Of a stretch of 16,076 nucleotides of DNA, positions 14,035 to 16,076 are shown one piece after another (positions within the stretch are counted from its first letter, which is position 1; every line of letters starts with the position of its first letter). This DNA is from an uncultured Cellvibrio sp. GTDB taxonomy: Bacteria > Pseudomonadota > Gammaproteobacteria > Pseudomonadales > Cellvibrionaceae. The translations under genes were made by a program, and so were the position numbers. The notes under the pieces were generated by a model. The model was not told the origin of the DNA. It worked only from the letters and a program-made list of their open reading frames with translations, and made no database searches. Location of the stretch: positions 1 to 16,076 of the forward strand of contig CAMLRJ010000024.1 in the NCBI GenBank assembly GCA_946482345.1, read 5' to 3'.

Positions 14035-14571
14035 ATGAACGATTATGGTGTATTAACCGCGCCGGATACTTTACGCATCGAACGTTTATTACCTGGCCCA
14101 ATCGAACGCGTGTGGCAATATTTAACTGATTCCGACAAACGCGCAAAATGGCTAGCCGTCGGTAATGTTGAACAAAAAGTCGGTGGCAAAGTCGACCACA
14201 CATTTCGCAATTCCGAACTCTCACCCGAGAATGATATTCCACCACCCAAATATTCTGACTGCGCCGGCGACGTGCCCATGCTCGGCAAAGTCACCGCTTG
14301 CAAGCCGTTACAACTTTTAAGTTACATTTGGAATGCAGGTTCGGAAGAAGAATCGGAAGTCAGCTTCGAATTAGTTCAACAGCAAGATCAGGTAAAACTC
14401 ACTGTCACGCACAAACGATTAACCAATGCCAATGCGCGTTTAAGCGTTTCTTCCGGCTGGCACACACATTTGAATATTCTGCGCGATATTTTAAACGGCA
14501 AAACGCCGCAGGGTTTTTGGAAAGTGCATACGCAGCTGGAAAAGGAATATGCAGAGCGTTTGGCAAATTAA
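14035..14571 (+). CDS. SRPBCC / AHSA1-like domain protein (second copy)
   Basis: This is a 178-residue SRPBCC-fold protein of the activator-of-Hsp90-ATPase-like (AHSA1) type. The N-terminal IERLLPGPIERVWQYLTDSD (15-34) with KRAKWL, the VGGKVDHTFRNSEL strand (49-62) and the C-terminal SSGWHTHLNILRDIL helix (139-153) are the usual landmarks. It carries a central insertion of about 20 residues (SPENDIPPPKYSDCAGD) compared with the first copy and is only distantly similar to it, so this is not a recent duplication. The ATG at 14035 has a strong site (AAGGAG, 6-base spacer). An in-frame ATG at 14008 lies inside the previous gene and is less likely. It is the last gene of the ArsR operon. Confidence 0.88.
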   Translation: MNDYGVLTAPDTLRIERLLPGPIERVWQYLTDSDKRAKWLAVGNVEQKVGGKVDHTFRNSELSPENDIPPPKYSDCAGDVPMLGKVTACKPLQLLSYIWNAGSEEESEVSFELVQQQDQVKLTVTHKRLTNANARLSVSSGWHTHLNILRDILNGKTPQGFWKVHTQLEKEYAERLAN

Positions 14572-14615
14572 TATTAGAGACCTTTGCAAGAATTCATTTT
14601 TGTTTAGTTTCACTT

Positions 14616-14721
14616 CGTCATCCCTGCGAAGGTAGGGATCCAGACTTTGATTTCATTGAAATTTTTTAACCGCTGGATTAGCTTCGCTGGTCTGACGGCT
14701 CCTGCCTTCGCAGGAATGACG
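14616..14721. repeat. REP/MITE-like palindromic repeat
   Basis: CGTCATCCCTGCGAAGG with TAGGGATCCAG (14616-14643) and CCTGCCTTCGCAGGAATGACG (14701-14721) are inverted versions of one sequence, with an inverted CTGGAT at 14673. Each arm folds by itself, the right one with a perfect 6-bp stem (TCCTGC, loop CTTC, GCAGGA). The core resembles the CGTCATTCC-type repeats common in proteobacterial intergenic DNA. It sits between the convergent SRPBCC and HAAS genes and may limit read-through. Confidence 0.8.
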
Positions 14722-14759
14722 ATTAATTTTGATTCGTGCAAAACTCTCATTTATCTCTT

Positions 14760-15704
14760 TTACCGCGACAACTTCCAGGCGCGATAAACACTCAAACCCG
14801 CCATAAACACCAGGAATAATCCCACCCAAAATAGACCCATCTCTATAACCTTGTTGGTGATTTGCATTCTTTCTGCGTGCTCCTGAGTTTTGGAAATATC
14901 TATTACAACCGGATTAATTCGGCTGACGATTAATAAAACAATTGCACTGGCAAAAGAAATAATGGCATCCAGTATTAACAGGGTTACTGTCCAGTAGCGG
15001 TACACCAGTTTCCATATTCCCAGAATGAGAGACGCAATCACAATGGCAGACATTATTGGAATCCACATCATGACCGGTTCGGCAAAAGTGATAGTTAATT
15101 CTTGCAATTGTGTAGCGGACATCCACAAGCTGTAGTTAAGCATCAATAGAAAAAATACATCAGTCGCAAATTCAACACTTTGTTCGAAAGTGCTGATTTT
15201 TTGCCAGGGACGAGTTGCAGGCGGCAATTTTTCGGGTGACCAGCATTGGTAAGGATCAAAATATTGTTTACCGCCGACAGGATTACTCAGCAGATAAAAA
15301 ACACCCGTCACAGACGCAAACATGATCAGTGACTTATGAATCATCTCGTAGAAAAAATTAGCGACCGACAAATGTCCCGTGTTGAGCAAATGTGTACCGA
15401 GTTGAATCAACGCGAGTATCAAAACCAGAATCAATCCGTAATGCAGTGTTTGTTTGTAAAACGGAAACAATTCTGTACTGACAAGCTGCTGCCCTGTTAA
15501 AAAACTCCCCGCGACTTTTTGCGGATGCCCCAGGTCTTTCAACACAGATGATATTTCTTCATCGCTGGGTTCGCGGCCTTTTTCTTCAGCAAGTGCTTCC
15601 AGCTTGTCGAGGATATTGGCTTTTAATTCGCGCGTAATTTCTTCGCGACGACTTTCCGGTAATGCCTGCGCAACGGCATGCATGTAACGATCAATTAGTT
15701 TCAT
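14760..15704 (-). CDS. HAAS-domain integral membrane protein (PadR partner)
   Basis: This 314-residue membrane protein has an N-terminal cytoplasmic HAAS-type signalling domain (residues 1-75: LPESRREEITRELKANILDK, DEEISSVLKDLGHPQKVAGS), followed by about six hydrophobic helices (86-107, 122-140, 180-196, 211-231, 236-261 and 286-306). HAAS/DUF1700 domains are known to be encoded directly next to PadR-family regulators, as here. The biochemical role of the membrane part is unknown. The start ATG at 15704 lies within the end of the PadR gene (14-base overlap) and has a strong site, GGAGG with a 6-base spacer, so the two are co-expressed. No recognisable transporter motif is seen. Confidence 0.82.
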   Translation of the reverse strand: MKLIDRYMHAVAQALPESRREEITRELKANILDKLEALAEEKGREPSDEEISSVLKDLGHPQKVAGSFLTGQQLVSTELFPFYKQTLHYGLILVLILALIQLGTHLLNTGHLSVANFFYEMIHKSLIMFASVTGVFYLLSNPVGGKQYFDPYQCWSPEKLPPATRPWQKISTFEQSVEFATDVFFLLMLNYSLWMSATQLQELTITFAEPVMMWIPIMSAIVIASLILGIWKLVYRYWTVTLLILDAIISFASAIVLLIVSRINPVVIDISKTQEHAERMQITNKVIEMGLFWVGLFLVFMAGLSVYRAWKLSR

Positions 15705-16035
15705 TTCCCGCCTCCAAAATGTTGCTCACGTGATGGTTCAATTGCAGCCACTCAGCGCTCAAACTTTCAAGCAACGCCGAACCTTCGGGCGAAAGCTGGT
15801 AATAACGGCGCTCACGCCCTTCACCCTGCTGCCATTCACTGGTTAACAAACCCTGATCCGCCAACCGGCGCACCAGGGGGTAAAGCGTCCCTTCATCTAT
15901 ATCCAAACCCGCATCCTGTAATTGCTTGCGCAGGGAATACCCATAATGCGGCTGCCGCAAAGACCCCAACACCGCCAACACCAAAATCCCCCGCCGCAAC
16001 TCCTGCCTAAGCTTCTCAAACTGTTCATCTGACAT
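15691..16035 (-). CDS. PadR-family transcriptional regulator
   Basis: This 114-residue PadR regulator is a compact winged helix-turn-helix with a C-terminal dimerisation helix. Landmarks are RRGILVLAVLGSLRQPHYGY (14-33), the DIDEGTLYPLVRRLADQGLL core (49-68) with the invariant GTLYP, and the wing GRERRYYQLSPEG. I chose the ATG at 16035 because GAGG lies 6 bases upstream. An ATG at 16047 would add four residues but has no visible ribosome site. It overlaps the HAAS gene by 14 bases and presumably represses this two-gene operon in response to an unknown signal. Confidence 0.92.
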   Translation of the reverse strand: MSDEQFEKLRQELRRGILVLAVLGSLRQPHYGYSLRKQLQDAGLDIDEGTLYPLVRRLADQGLLTSEWQQGEGRERRYYQLSPEGSALLESLSAEWLQLNHHVSNILEAGNETN

Positions 16036-16067
16036 ACTGTGCCTCATATACTATGCAATACACAGTA
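16035..16067. promoter_or_regulatory. Inverted repeat upstream of padR, possible operator
   Basis: TACTGTG (16035-16041) and CACAGTA (16061-16067) form a perfect 7-bp inverted repeat with a 19-bp centre that contains TATACTATG. ACTATG is repeated at the window's right edge (16071-16076). The repeat spans the start of padR, where an autoregulatory site would be expected. The arms are far apart for a single dimer, so this is tentative. Confidence 0.35.
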
Positions 16068-16076
16068 AATACTATG

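Noticed and set aside
14298..14669. Plus-strand open frame overlapping the second SRPBCC gene and the repeat
   Set aside because: It is out of frame with a well-supported gene and runs into the palindromic repeat.

Overview
The window is an ordinary-looking, gene-dense piece of a gammaproteobacterial chromosome. The protein set (UrtBCDE urea transporter, PhoP/PhoQ, HigB2/HigA2, RecQ, PadR-HAAS) and the moderate-to-low G+C suggest a free-living gammaproteobacterium. A Cellvibrionaceae/Cellvibrio-like member is my best guess, inferred from overall protein flavour only. There is no rRNA, tRNA, CRISPR array, IS transposase or prophage gene, and no gene-free stretch longer than about 220 bases.

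Layout. (1) 1-3232, plus strand: the end of urtB, then urtC, urtD and urtE, the membrane and ATPase parts of a urea ABC importer. urtC/urtD and urtD/urtE are tightly coupled, but urtB and urtC are separated by a 218-bp repeat-rich spacer. A near-identical copy of the repeat in that spacer exactly fills the gap after urtE. (2) 3332-5048, minus strand: an apparent operon of a DUF2798 membrane protein, a DUF2938 membrane protein and a LysR-type regulator. (3) 5182-6204: galE (UDP-glucose 4-epimerase), ending in a strong bidirectional terminator shared with (4) the convergent higB2-higA2 toxin-antitoxin pair, whose promoter contains a perfect palindromic operator. (5) 6973-10503, minus strand: a DegV fatty-acid-binding family gene, preceded by a perfect 24-bp palindrome, and a PepSY-phoP-phoQ signalling operon. 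(6) 10589-13041, minus strand: a histidine-rich glycine-zipper envelope protein and recQ. (7) 13171-14571, plus strand: an ArsR-family regulator with two SRPBCC/AHSA1-type genes. The ArsR gene is clearly richer in G+C than its partners. (8) 14616-14721: a palindromic MITE/REP-like repeat. (9) 14760-16035, minus strand: a PadR regulator overlapping a HAAS-domain membrane protein.

Functionally the window combines nitrogen scavenging (urea import), sugar-nucleotide and envelope metabolism, DNA repair, and several small self-contained regulatory modules (TA, PhoPQ, ArsR-SRPBCC, PadR-HAAS). I do not see a clearly new multi-gene system. The most interesting items are non-coding: the exact palindrome upstream of degV, the operator built into the higB2A2 promoter, the paired operator-like motifs at the ArsR gene, and the direct repeats that bracket urtCDE.
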